From: Daedaleopsis sinensis
Taxonomy: Eukaryota; Basidiomycota; Agaricomycetes; Polyporales; Polyporaceae
Direction of reading: 5' to 3'
Assembly: GCA_033807695.1 (NCBI GenBank)
Contig: CM066308.1
Span: 3,720,001 to 3,784,000 of the forward strand
Length of the DNA stretch: 64,000 nt
Both the position numbers and the translations under genes were made by a program. Under the pieces are notes generated by a model, which ran no database searches, had not been told where the DNA came from, and was given only the letters and a program-made list of their open reading frames with translations. Of this stretch, positions 11,689-24,100 are shown one piece after another. The number at the start of each line of letters is the position of its first letter. Within the stretch, counting starts at the first letter, position 1.

Positions 11689-13100
11689 TTTCTTTCGCGG
11701 GGTGTGGTGATTGCGGTGAGTGCTCTGAGTTGTAAGGTCGAGGTTGACACGACGGGCAATGGCGAATGTTCTGCACCGGAAAAGGCCTGGAAAGGGCGGG
11801 AGGATGGTGGTATTAGACACCTTTAGCTGCCCTGCTCCGACTGCTGATGGGAGCTCCACGAGAGTCACAAAGAACTTGTCCACAGCGTGACAGCTGCTCT
11901 CCGGCGGCTATGTCTCCAACGCCGGTCGTCGATGGGGTGTTGGTATTGGTTCTTTTGTAATAAGAGCACAAATTCAGAGCAGAGGTACCCCCATGAATCG
12001 GAGTCCGTGTCTGACAGCTTTAGCAAGGGTAGAGCGAAATACGGCTCTAGTACAACCTGGGCACAACGCTCAGAGATTCGTCACATCACTTGTGCGCTCC
12101 ACAGCTCCATGATGTGCGTGTTCTAATATGCCTCTGCTAAAGGTGTCTATTCTTTGCAATTACTCATCGACATCGTCACCACGACTGTCATGATCTGAAT
12201 AATCCAGCCAAAATCCAGCAGTAATCTTCCATTAATGCGTTGCACCGCAGTATATATTATCCCGATCGGCGACTGTGAGTTCTAACCGCCATTATGCAAA
12301 GGGTTCACGCCCCTGATAGACTCGACGATCCGCTCGTTCCTTCAGGCAAGATCAAGTCACAGTTTCTTCAAGTTCTATTGACAACTTTCATTGCATCAAG
12401 GTATGTAGATCTACATTAACGGTGTATTCCAAGATTTGGTATCTTATTAACTCGTAATACAGAGCGTTTTTCAAATAGCAGCTACGAGGAGGACTCTTCT
12501 TTAGATTTTCTAAATCTATCATTCAGACTCGGAGGGGGAGTCAAATTCAAGAATCAAATATGCATCAACCCGACTATAGCTGATCTTCCATACTCTGGTG
12601 AGTTGCGACCCACCGCTGGCGCGTTCTTACGCTCCCATTATCATCGCTGAAAGCTTTTGCGTATTTGACTCACTAGTAGCAATCTCCGAGTCCCAGGCCT
12701 TGCAGTCTCGATATTCGACGAGGAGGAGAGTTCTAACACTGGCCCGTTTCAAACTCACAATGTTCCGGACCGGAGGACCGGTCGATAAAGAGTCTGGCCG
12801 CGCTCGCCGCTTCCTCCTCCTCCAACACCCTTGCTCGATGCAAAAGGGTTTCCGGCGGCCGTACTATTGCTTTCAGGACTGTCACAGAATAATACCTCAC
12901 AGAACAAGCTGATGTACCGATATTGAGGTACGCTGCTCTTGCTATCTAGCATCGAAGGCAACATGGCCTCCGGGCCTGAGAATCACTATTGAACTCATGA
13001 TCCTCCGAGATTAGTACATCAGGACCAAGATAGCAATCTTACGAGACCCGACGTTCCAGCACTCTACGAGCAGACCGCTTGCTTCCCACCACCATCATCC
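11689..13100. other. Intergenic between divergent redox genes
   Basis: About 1.4 kb between the leftward NmrA-like gene and the rightward FAD enzyme. Contains A/T-rich patches around 12390-12540 but no gene I can support. The frames at 11887 and 12598 show no family features. Confidence 0.5.
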
Positions 13101-14716
13101 ATGTCCGCCGATATCCCCACAACCTTCGACTGCATCATCGTCGGCTCAGGCCACGCAGGGAGCTGCGCCGCGCTCTCCGCTCGCGATTCCGGCTGCAAAC
13201 GCGTGCTCATCGTCGAAAAATCCCCGCAGGAGTGGGTCGGGGGCAATGGGTACTTCACCGCTGGCGCGCACCGCACCGTACACGACGGGCTGCATGATCT
13301 CCTCCCGGTCGCGACGAACGTTTCGGCCGATATGGCCGACAAGATCGACCTGGGCCCGTACACTGCGGAAGATTTTACGCGCGACATCATGCGCCTGGGG
13401 AACGGCCAGTCGGACCTTGGCGTGGTCAAGGCCCTCGTGGATGGCTCGCGCGACGCGGTCCAGTGGCTGTCGGAGCGTGTTCGCATGCCATTCGTCTTCT
13501 CTTTCAACAGACAAGCGTACCTCGTTAACGGCAGGCAGGTGTTCTGGGGCGGCCTAGCACTCGCCGTTGAGGATGGTGGGAAGGGCATGATTGCTGCGGA
13601 CCGTGCTGCGCTCGCAAACGCGGGGGTGGACACCTGGTTCGATACGGCGGCTGTCGAAGTCTTGCTCGACGGCGGTTCGGTCGTCGGGCTTAAGGTCTCT
13701 AAGGCAGGGAAGACCGAGACCCTCCGGGCGCCTTCAGTCGTTCTCGCGTGCGGAGGCTTTGAGGCTAATAAGGCCCTCCGGGCGCAATACCTAGGTGGGA
13801 ATTGGGAACGTGCCAAGGTGAGTGGACACGAATCATCTCCGCTCGCAAGCTATGGGCCTCAATCTGACGCTGCGTGACGGCATAGGTACGTGGAACGCCC
13901 TACAACACCGGAGACGGTCTTTCGCTTGCCCAGCGAGTCGGGGCGCGTCTCACAGGCGACTTCGCGGGGTGCCATTCGACGTGCTGGGACGCGAACGCAC
14001 CGGACGACCGCGGCGACCGCGTACTGAGCAACCAGTTCACCAAGTCCGGGTATCCACTCGGACTGATGCTCAACGCACGCGGCGCGCGCTTCGTCGACGA
14101 GGGCCAGGACTTCCGCAACTACACGTACGCGAAGTTCGGGCGGGAGATAATCTCCCAGCCGGGCGGGTATGCGTTCCAAGTGTGGGACAGCACTGTTGTG
14201 CCCTGGCTCCGCAAGGAAGAGTACGCGGACGACGTCGTCGAGAAGGTATGGGGCGAGACTGTGGAGGAGCTCGCTGCTAAGCTCGTCCCGAAGGGCCTCG
14301 AGGATGAGGAGGGCTTCGTGCGCACAGTGACGCAGTACAATGACGCCGCCCGCGCGTACAAAGCGGAACACTCGGACGTCCAGTGGGACCCCGCGGTCAA
14401 GGACGGCGTCTCGACCCAGTCCGCAGCTCTCAAGCTAGAGTTGCCGAAGTCCAACTGGGCGCTACCGCTCGAGCGTCCGCCGTTCCTTGCGGTCAAGGTG
14501 ACGTGCGGGATCACGTTCACGTTCGGAGGGCTCGCGATCGACCCCGAGACTGCAAGCGTCATCTCAAACGAGAGCGGCAAGCCTATCCCTGGGTTATTCT
14601 GCACAGGCGAGCTGGTCGGCGGACTGTTCTACAATAACTATCCTGGGGGGAGCGGGTTAACCGGAGATACTGTATTTGGCAGGAAGGCAGGACGAGAGGC
14701 CGCGAAGCGGTGTTGA
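13101..14716 (+). CDS. FAD-dependent dehydrogenase (fumarate reductase / tricarballylate dehydrogenase-like)
   Basis: Flavoprotein of 515 residues in the succinate dehydrogenase/fumarate reductase flavoprotein superfamily; closest in feel to TcuA-type tricarballylate dehydrogenases. Exons: 13101-13817 and 13886-14716, joined in phase 0. The N-terminus CIIVGSGHAGSCAA is the FAD dinucleotide-binding motif, followed by GGNGYFTAGAHR. A second FAD-contact segment is VVLACGGFEANKALR near residues 215-230. The C-terminal GLFCTGELVGGLFYNNYPGG with SGLTGDTVFGRKAG closes the FAD domain. No signal peptide or membrane segment. The acid it acts on cannot be read from sequence. Confidence 0.9.
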
Positions 14717-15183
14717 GACTTGGAGTCTAGTGACTCATGAAGCTTCAATCAGGTCTAAGTAAGCACTTGATATCCTCTGAGTCGAGCCTTGACTAAGTAG
14801 TCCTTTCTCCTTGCATGCTATGTAGGTTTCCGCGGCACAGTACATTTACATTTACATCCACTCGGACCATACGAATGGCGCTCTATAGTCGGATCTTCTG
14901 TGGGGCACTACCATTAAGTCGAATCACAAAGCTATGCACGAGATCCTTGTATTGCTAATGCTTTAGACGGAGACAAACTTCTCTCCTGTCAGCGTTCTGA
15001 ACAATCTAGCTGCCATGATGCCCCGGTCCGACACCATCGAATATTTCATGGTGCTTATGTGTTATGTCTCGATTGCATATTTAACACCGCCCTGCAGTAC
15101 CAAAAGGGTCTTCTGAGCGATATCGCCTACAAGCACACGATCCACGCTAGCCTCGACATTGTGATCCTAGGAGAGACTGTCAA
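14717..15183. other. Intergenic
   Basis: About 470 bases between two rightward genes. No coding, repeat or RNA signal recognised. Confidence 0.5.
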
Positions 15184-16712
15184 ATGAATGCCACCCGACC
15201 ACAGGCTGTGTCGGACGCTCGTCTCTCCCCTGCTATAATGAAGCCAGCTATCCTGGTCGCTCCCGATCCCCCACCGTTTGTGGATCCAAAGGTCAGTTGC
15301 TTGGAAATGTTAGCAGTCCATTTTCTAACCCATCTAATATGCAGACAGACATCATTCTACTATTCAGGCTTGTCGTGGCGAGCACCATATTAGTGGCACT
15401 GGTTTCGAACATCTGCCTTAATAGACCCTTCCCCTCCATGAGTTCGTCCATTTTCTCTCCCTTTCACGCTCATTCTGCGACTATGCCACCCGAGCTCGTA
15501 TACTCCGTAACCCCCTTGTCGCTGTCGAACTGGGAGTCCCGCCAAGATTGGGCGAATTCCATGGCGCCCAGTTACCAGACGTCCCGCTATAAGTGGCATA
15601 CCTTCCCTGCTCTTCCATTGGAGCTCTTCGACGATATCTTCACACACGTTTGGCTATCCTTCCCCTGGGGAGTCTGCAAGAGTCAGGCCCAGTGGGGTGA
15701 CCGATGGAAGTTCTTCGACAGCGTGGCGGTCGTCTCGGACGAGTGGTACGAGACGATAGCTTCTGTAGCGCTACGCTACATCACCATTCAATGCGCCAAC
15801 GACTTCGAGCGCTATCGCCGCATCAGCGTGCGCCGCTTCGGGCTGGATGAGAGTTGCAGAGACGGCGACGACGAGCGCGTGCACCCCGACGCGCGCAGCG
15901 TCTTACAGCGGTCGACACTCCGCATCGCGCTCACCGACGTCGAACGCTGCGGGTTCGAGTGGAACACGGACTACAAGAGCATCCCCTACTACATACCCGC
16001 ATGCAAGTCCATCGAGATCATCGTTCAAGATATCCCTTGCAGTGTATTGGAGAGACCCGCGCCATACGGCCCAATCTTCGAGCTGTTGGAGCGGTACGAC
16101 ATGGCGTCGAGTCTGCGAATGGAGTGGAAGGAAAACTGGTGGATCAAGTCCTACGTCCTCCCGAAGGTGTATGCGCGTGGAGTCACGCACCTGCGTCTAG
16201 CTAACATCCCCCGCTGTGTGTGCCCCGGGTCGCGCGGCTTCCACGTCCCCGTCGCTGCCAATACCAACTTGGTCAACGTTCAAGTACTCGGAATGGTTCC
16301 CGGTGGCGTCTACCAAGCGAATGGTCTCATTCCTCATTCTCTCCGGCCGAAGCACTACGAGACTTGCTTCTTCCACCTACCCGAACGGTTTCCATCTCTG
16401 CGCCATCTACACCTCGAGACACCGGTTCCTCTACAGCGACTGAGGATGCCGGATTCGCTGCAGCTCCTAACCATCGAGGCACCCCCTGTCTATTACGACC
16501 TGGAGGTGGGGGAGCACTACAGCACCCTTGTGTTTTGGAACATCCCGGCTGGTGTGAAAGCCTGGATGTTTGCGGATGATGCCTCGGAAGGACCTACGAA
16601 GATCGTCGTGAACACAGGCAAACGGAAACCCCATTATTGGGATATGGCCTTGAATTCCTGTAGAAAGCATGGCATAGAGCTTCAGTGTCGCTATGTGTAC
16701 GACCAGGAGTAG
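15184..16712 (+). CDS. F-box-like hypothetical protein with N-terminal hydrophobic segment
   Basis: Predicted protein of 491 residues. Exons 15184-15291 and 15345-16712, joined in phase 0; the intron has donor GTCAGT, a TTCTAAC branch point and acceptor ATGCAG. The first 36 residues are followed by ILLFRLVVASTILVALV, a possible membrane helix. Near residue 105 is LPLELFDDIFTHVW, which looks like the start of an F-box. The rest has no motif I recognise, but is typical of basidiomycete F-box-like proteins. An internal ATG at 15339 could serve if the short first exon is wrong. The combination of a hydrophobic segment and an F-box is unusual, so the first exon deserves transcript support. Confidence 0.7.
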
Positions 16713-17257
16713 GTTGGAAGCACGGACAAGTGTTTGAGAGACGTGACGTTTGCGCTCAAGGACGATTGTTCCGAGTTGTTTCGTTCTAATGTTTGTGGTA
16801 TCGTAGTGGTCGGTACCTGCTGCTCCTTCAAGTTCCCAGCATGTTAAGTTGGCTTCCTTCTGTGTCGGACTCGCGACTTGCTAGATAGCACCTGTAAGAA
16901 AGTATCAATGCATTGCAATCAATCTCAGGAACTCGCAATTCACATTGCGTTCTTACCTGTTAAGTTTGCACTCCACCAAAGCTTTCAATGACAGAGTTCG
17001 ATTGTCAACCCAGCTTTATAGCATGCTCTGCATGGCCCGCATTGCTCCTTGCGTATTCAATATCTATAGGGGCCTGGGGAAGCAGGAGGGAGGAAGATGG
17101 GGCTAACGTTTGGCCCGGGCAAGACGTCACTGAACTAAACGATGTTCGGGCGTCGGTTGTGGCTCCGAGAACAACGGAACATGCACGTGATCCTGAAAGC
17201 TGCACTCGAGTCTCGATTGAGCAGTGAGAAGTCCTCCTTTCTTTCTCTCCAACCGCG
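16713..17257. other. Intergenic
   Basis: About 545 bases between two rightward genes; no feature recognised beyond presumed 3' UTR and promoter. Confidence 0.5.
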
Positions 17258-19271
17258 ATGTCCATCTCTCTCCTCGACCTTTCTCAAGAGCTCGTACTCC
17301 ATATCCTCTCATATCTTCACTATGTCGACCTCCACACATGTAGGCGTGTAAGCCGTGGTTTCGACCGGCTCATCAAGAGCAGCACACAACTCCAATACTC
17401 GATGCAGCTCCAGCTCTCAGGCTATCAGGACAACCTATATTCTCCCCTAGTCATCGCGGAGAAATACAAACTTCTGAAGCGGCAGGAATTTGCGTGGTCA
17501 TGTCTCGAATTCGACAAGGAAGCGTCCGTCCGGATACCTTTCAATCCTTCAGGCATATATGACCTAACCGACGGTGTGCTTCTCCTCGGCGAGTCGGTAT
17601 CTGGGAACCAATCAGGCGCAGACAATCTCCGCTGGACGACTCTCCCGACGCTTCTATCCGCAAGTCCACTACAACATTCCTGGGAGAATATTGACGTCGG
17701 AGCCCACATAGTCGACGTTGGTTTAGCGGTCCAAGAGCACGATCTCATCGCAGTGGCTACTGAGTGCGTAACCATTCTCTCCTTGACAGACGGCGATCTT
17801 GATTATACATGGGCATAGCCGAGAGACGGAGGATAAACATGTAGCGTTTGAGATACGCTTGATCCAGCTCTCCACAGGGCTTGCCCATCCCCTTGCTACG
17901 AAGTCGATCATCCCTCTCGCGACCTGGCACTCGAATGTGGTACTCAATCAAAGCAGCATTTGCCTTGAGATTATCGGGGATCTACTTTGCTTGTTGTTTC
18001 ATTACCCTACTCCTTTCTGTCAACCGGCCGCGTCCTTTCAGGTGTACAATTGGAAGTCCGGGAAACATTTGCAGGTCTGTGTCGCCGTTCAACCACTGCC
18101 ATATACATCTAACGCTACCACAGTCACGGCCGATCGATTGTCCCAATTTTGCCACGTTCGTGTTTCTCACACCAGACGTCATCGTGTTGCCAAATTGCGC
18201 GGACAACACCATCGAGCTCTGTCGGGTCGGCAACATCCCCGAAGATCCCGTAACCCCTGTTGATGTACCAACTACCTGCGTTCTTCAATTACCTCGACTC
18301 GGTAGAGGGCACTCTATCTCCCAAATAACTTGCCGGTCAGATCCCAAAATGACGAAGACTACAAGATATGCGCCTGCGTTCGCTTCGAACGAGCCGTTCT
18401 ACCTCAGCCCCGAGAATGCTATAGTCATCTTCAATGTCATGACGCACGATACTCAAGGTTTTCACGAATGTCTCACGCTCATCGTCCATACTGCCGCGCT
18501 TCTAGCGATACTTCAATCCCCTCCTGCACCTACGTCGGACGGTCCATCAGAGCCTAATGCGCTGCTTCTCAGCGGAGTCCCCGAATCTCCCAACGAACCG
18601 CAGCTGGAACTCCCGCCAGGAAGCCCTCCACGACTCCCTTGGATGCAATGGGGACCTCGGACGTGTCGGTGGCTAGAGACTTCGTTCAACGCCAGCCGGT
18701 GGATCACCACAACATGCGGACAACGCTACGCTACAGTTGAGGAAGACGATATGGAGGACGGGTCGACGCGGTCCACGATCGTCGTGTACGACTTCAACCC
18801 GCACACCGTGCGCCGCCTCGCCGCGGTGCACCGAAGGAAGCGACGCCACCTGCGCGGGCGCTGGGACGTCTCCCTCCCTGACGGCGAGGTCGTCCCAGGG
18901 AGTCTGTCTCCTCCTGGACCCCCCGGCTCGGGGGACGCGACGCTCATCCCGTTCACGGACCCACATACGAAAGTGATCGGGCAGATTCAGTGCGAGGCGT
19001 CGGAGCTCCAGGCGGGCTATCGGATCGAGTATCGGACGTTCGAGCAGCCTGTGCGGACGAGTTTGCCGTATGCGCAGATGAGCACGTACGAGACGTTCGC
19101 GTACGGAGCGGTACTATTGGACCGAGACTTCGTCATTGGAGTGAAGGTGCGTCCGTATCGGTAGCTAAGTATGTATCAGTGTGCTGATGCTCACTGTTCT
19201 GCATGTAGTTAGATGACGTGGACCAGATCAAGGAGCTAGTGATCCACTCTGTTCGGACAGGTCGTTCATGA
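17258..19271 (+). CDS. F-box protein, long C-terminal region
   Basis: Predicted SCF adaptor of 615 residues. Exons: 17258-17763, 17819-18074, 18124-19146, 19209-19271, total 1848 bases. The F-box starts almost at the ATG (LLDLSQELVLHILSYLHYVDLHTCRRVSRGF). The first intron is resolved by donor GTGCGT at 17764 and acceptor CATAG at 17818, which restores frame into RETEDKHVAFEIRL. The last intron (19147-19208) replaces an early stop by a short conserved-looking tail ending KELVIHSVRTGRS. After the F-box the protein resembles the beta-propeller-like fungal F-box proteins in which short blocks alternate with hydrophobic strands (YNWKSGKHLQ, VFLTPDVIVLP, YDFNP), but no repeat is clear enough to name. 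Substrate unknown. Confidence 0.8.
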
Positions 19272-20689
19272 AGAAGGGTGATCAGCTTGCACGCGAGCTC
19301 GCTTCAATTATTATATCCATTATGCCTCATGTATTACGCCCACAGTGCTTTGTCGTATGCCCACACTGTATCAACGATTATGAACTGTAGCTGCATATGA
19401 CGGTCGGTGTTATATACCAACGTCTGTTTTGGCTACTGATCCATTATTTGCTCGTGTTGCGCAGCTCCGCACGAACTGAATACATGTCTCAAGACACCTT
19501 CCACACAAACTCGACGGTATATGGCGCTATTTCCCGCATATACGACAAAGCCATGCGCTCCATGAACTCTTCCTGCAACTCATCGGCACTGTAAAGGTAG
19601 GAGAAGTAAATCCCAAAGTAGGCCAACTTCGGCAGCAGCCGCATCGTTCGCCGACGCAGACATTCTATAACGTAGTCCATCGCATCATCCTCCCACTGCA
19701 CGGACTCCATCGTGACTCTCTCCAGACGGGGGAGCAGCGGGTCTGCCAGGATTCCCTCTCCATCGGCTGATCGTTCATGTTCATGCCCGTTCAGCGCGTT
19801 CCAGACCGGACGGACGGACTGGCCGGTGGCGATGAGCAAAGTGCGTACAGACGGGAAGGACACGAAGATCGGAGACCAGAAGTCTCCGGTGTCTGGTAAG
19901 ACGCCCCTCATGCAACTGACGCGAAGGTCCTCGATGGGAGCTGACGCGAAGAGCTTCACGAACTCCTCCACAGCGGCCTCGGTGTACTGGTCGACATCAA
20001 ATTCCCAGTCGAGGGAGAGCGTGATAGATCCTGCGCCGTCGGCCATCCGAGCTTCTAGCTGGGAGGTATAGGAGAACTCCGCTTCTGTTGCCCATCAGAG
20101 GATATGCAGCTTGTCGCGGTTCAAAGGGAGCATTGATATGAACAGGCCGCGTGCATCGGAGGGGTTGAGCGAATCATCCATGGCTGCGGTTACGAAGAGC
20201 TTGACGTGTGCAGGGATATCGAAGTAGGACAGGAATTGACGGCATAAGGCGGGTGTGTCGTTCAATATAAGAGTCCTGAGGGCCGTGGGGACGACTATGC
20301 GAGAGAATGTCGCAGGGACTTCGTGGAATATGGTGGACAGGAAGTGGTATAAGTGGACATCCTCAAGCTGTGGGCAGTCTTCGAATACGTCCAACAGCCG
20401 TTCGAACGTCAGATCGAGTGAGCAGCATTGATGCAGATCTAGAAAGCGCAGCTTGGAGATGGTAGGTTGACCCCATGGGAAAAAAGCTCGGAGGAGTTGG
20501 AGGTAGCGCAGGGCGGGGAAGTTAGAGGCGATGAAGCTGAAAAGAGGAGGCTCAGCGGAGGTGGGTCGGGAGACATCTGTCCATGATTCGTCCCATCCTT
20601 GTCTGAAATGCAACCGGAAATCCTCGAGGATGGGCATGTGAGTATCGAAAAGCGGGACAAGGATGTGGAGATCGAGATCAGAGATAGGT

Positions 20690-20694
20690 GGGAG
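20690..20694. repeat. Left target-site duplication of the Copia element
   Basis: GGGAG immediately before the TG of the 5' LTR; repeated at 26315-26319 directly after the CA of the 3' LTR. Five bases is the usual duplication length for Copia elements. Confidence 0.93.
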
Positions 20695-21178
20695 TGTTGA
20701 GATAGACGTTGACGCAGCACGCCTTGTCTGACCGGGTCCCGGTCATCCTTGGCGTACGTAGTCAAAGCGCGCTCAGCTCCTATGCCAGGTCTAGGCGGCG
20801 GTCCATAGACGCCGCCTCCTCTTTAGGCACTCGAGACGCCGAGGCCCATTATCTGCAAACGTCTTCCCACGCTCGAATTCCCCTCTCCCCCTTTCATTTT
20901 CATTCCGCACACTAGACTTATTGGGCTGGAGGCCATGCTATATAAAGCGAGGGTCTGCGGGGCATCTCACTCACACGTTCATCTATCGAACGCGTGAGGT
21001 GAGCTGCCATATCGCACTGCGTTATCATTCTTGTACTTACGCTTGTATGCAGACTTACTGTCTGCTTACTCGCTTTAGGTTAGCCTAATACAAACTACAC
21101 GTTCATCTATCGAACGCGTGAGACTTACTGTCTGCTTACTCGCTTTAGCTCGCTCGCTGTCGCCCATAACCCTCAACA
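20695..21178 (+). repeat. 5' LTR of the Copia element
   Basis: 484 bases, TGTTGAGA...CCTCAACA, with imperfect terminal inverted repeat TGTTGAG / CTCAACA. A TATA box (CTATATAAAG) is at 20938-20947. Downstream are two interleaved direct repeats: ACACGTTCATCTATCGAACG at 20973 and 21097, and AGACTTACTGTCTGCTTACT at 21051 and 21121. Confidence 0.95.
20938..20947 (+). promoter_or_regulatory. TATA box in the 5' LTR
   Basis: CTATATAAAG, the likely promoter of the retrotransposon transcript; the same site in the 3' LTR is near 26074. Confidence 0.7.
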
Positions 21179-21192
21179 GGTTATGAGCCCTG
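21179..21192 (+). other. Primer-binding site: initiator tRNA-Met anticodon arm
   Basis: GGTTATGAGCCCTG directly follows the 5' LTR. Its reverse complement, CAGGGCTCATAACC, matches the anticodon stem-loop of eukaryotic initiator tRNA-Met (the CAT is the anticodon). Priming from a cleaved half of this tRNA is known for Drosophila copia and yeast Ty5. Confidence 0.85.
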
Positions 21193-24100
21193 CTTCACAG
21201 GACACAGAGAAAATGGCTTACGAAACATCATCCACCACGTCGCGGTACACGCTCCCCAAGCTCGCGAGCGACGGCTCCAACTGGGTCGTCTACCGTGAAC
21301 GGATGCTCACTATTCTGACAGCGAAAGGACTCATGCAGCATGTCCGCGGCAGTGCTCGCCAACCGCCGCAGCCGCCTCCCTTTCCCCGTCGTCTGCCGCA
21401 CATCCAGACCTCCGGGATTTCGAGCACAGCCACGTCAGCCCCTGCGGCTGCCACAAGCCCCTCCACCAGTGCCTCGACCGCGGGACCCGTCGCGGGAGCA
21501 AACACAGGCAGCGCATCCAGTGCACCGGGGCTCGGTAGCACAGCTCCCGCCGCAGCCACAGGAACGAGCACAACCGCAGCTACGGCTCCAAGCGCCGCGC
21601 CCATCCCCGCAGCCACCGCGGCAAGCACCGTCCCTCCAGTAGACGAATTCAGCTCGCTCACCGACGAAGAGTACGAAAAGGCGCTCGAGCGCGCGGAATC
21701 CAAATTCTACGCATGGGAAATCAAAGAAGCCGACGCCCGCGCGTTGATTTACGAAACCCTTAGCGAAGACCTATTCGTGGAGGTCAAGGACGCCGCGAAC
21801 GCCGCGACGCTTTGGACCTCGGTGGTTCAGACCTGCGAGAACAAGTCAACGATGTACGCGAACGCTATTCGGACGCGCATGCAAAACGCCAGGTGCTCCG
21901 AGGACGGAGACATGCGTGCGCATCTCGCGCTTCTCCAGAAAGAGCGCGAAAACCTCGCGGCGATCGGAGGACGCATCGCGGACCCAGAGTTCACAGCCAT
22001 CGTAACCGGCAGCATCCCGGACTCATACCACAGACGCGTCCAGTCACTCGCGGATCTAGCGCGGCTCACCAACATCGCAGTTCCGGTACACGTCCTCATC
22101 CTTACGCTCAACGAGGAGTACGACAGGCGCGCAATGTCCAACCCGAACTCGGCGGACAGCGCGCTGGCCACGGGCACGATCACTTGCTACAACTGCGGAA
22201 GAACCGGGCACATCAAGGCAAAGTGCTGGAGACCAGGCGGAGGAATGGAAGGCCAGAGGCCCAGGTTCCAAAACCAGAAGAACAGGAGCGGAGGAACAGA
22301 AGGAGGAGGCGCAAGCGGAAACTCCGGCGGAGGAACAGGAACGGGCGCAAACGCGGCGACGGACTCGCGAAATGAGCACTCGCTCATCGCGCTCCAGAAC
22401 ACGACAACAACCGCGCTCGCTACCAACGCATCGGACCAGCACTATGTCGAAGTCTACGACAGTGGAGCTAGCCGACACATATTTCCTTACCGAGAACGTT
22501 TCGACAGCTACAGAACGCTCTACCCACCTCGTGCCATCACCGCCGCAAATGGAGACGAGTTCATGGCACTCGGCGAAGGAACCGTCCAAGTAGACATGCC
22601 GAATGGAGGATCTAGCACCTCAGTTACCCTCAAGAATGTTCTATACGCACCGACCATCGCCTTCGCGCTCATATCCATCAGACGCGCTGATGAAGCCGGC
22701 TATTCAACGCTCATCGAAAACGGGATCTGCAGCCTGATTCACCGACAGTCCGGAGACACCATCGCGCGCGTTGCCGAAACAAACGGACTATACAAGGTCG
22801 TCACACCTAACGTCGACGCCCTGATGGCTCTAGCCACTGAAGGCGACGCGGCAGCAAAAGATTCGCTATCAAACATCGAATTCCACCGCGTGATGGGCCA
22901 CATCTCCTTGAAGAGCGCTCGCGACATGGTCGAGAACGGTCTAGTGGACGGGATTGAACTGCGCGATCGGTGCACCGACACCCAGTGCCCGATCTGCATC
23001 CAGGCAAAGATCACCAGGAAATCAGTACCCAAGACAGCGGAACGAGCAAGCGCGATCGAATACGGGTCTCCGAAAGAATATGGAGACCGAATCAACGCGG
23101 ACAGCTGGGAACCCGGATGGACGTCACTCGGAGGAAGCCACCACGCATCGCTCTACACTGACGAAAGCACCAAATGGAAGGAGGGCTACACTTACAAGCG
23201 GAAGAGCGGAGCGGAAGACGCTTACCGTGAGCTCGAAGCTCAGCTTCTCACTCAACACGGGAAGCAAATCAAGTGGCTCCACTCCGATGGCGGGGGCGAG
23301 TTCATAGCTCTGAGACAACATCTCAAGGACCACGGAACACGCTTCACGACGTCCGTTCACGACACCCCAGAACAGAATGGCTCGGCCGAGCGGGCGAATC
23401 GAGACATCGCTGCGAAGACGCGCGCGATGCTCATAGACAGCAACCTGCCCAAATCGGTCTGGCCTTACGCTTACCTGCACGCAATCTGGACGACGAACAG
23501 AACAAGCCATTCCGCCCTCGGCGGAAAGTCTCCCTTCCTTGTGCGTTTCGGCAAGCCACCCCAACTCAAAGGATTGCGCGCTTTCGGAACACGCGTATGG
23601 GTACGCATGGAACGTCCCGGCAAGCTAGATCCCCGTGCGCGCTCCGGTCACTTCGTTGGGTTCAGCAAGCAACACAAGGACGGCATCCTCGTTTATTGGC
23701 CCAACAAGCGGAACATAACGGCCGAGCGCAACCTCGTATTCGAAGACGACACACCCGCCGAGCCACCGCACGACGTCCTGAGCGAGGGGGCGACAGTCGA
23801 CTCCATGTCTGTTCCCGAGGACTCACTAGACGCTGCGGCTCCACTCGACATCACTACTCCGAACGATCTGAACGATCTCAATCAACGCCCTCCGAGTCCA
23901 CCATCAAACGATCCCTCGGGCCCTGACACTCAGGACGCCGACTCCAACGACTCGGCGAGCGACACCGATCACGTCGTCATTGAAGAGCCACCACCCGAGG
24001 AACCAACCGGAAGAGGCCATCGTATCCGCATGCCTTCAGCAAAGCTACGCGATATCCAAAGTGGCTTAGGCTCCATCGACGGCAGAACGAGAAAGGTTCC

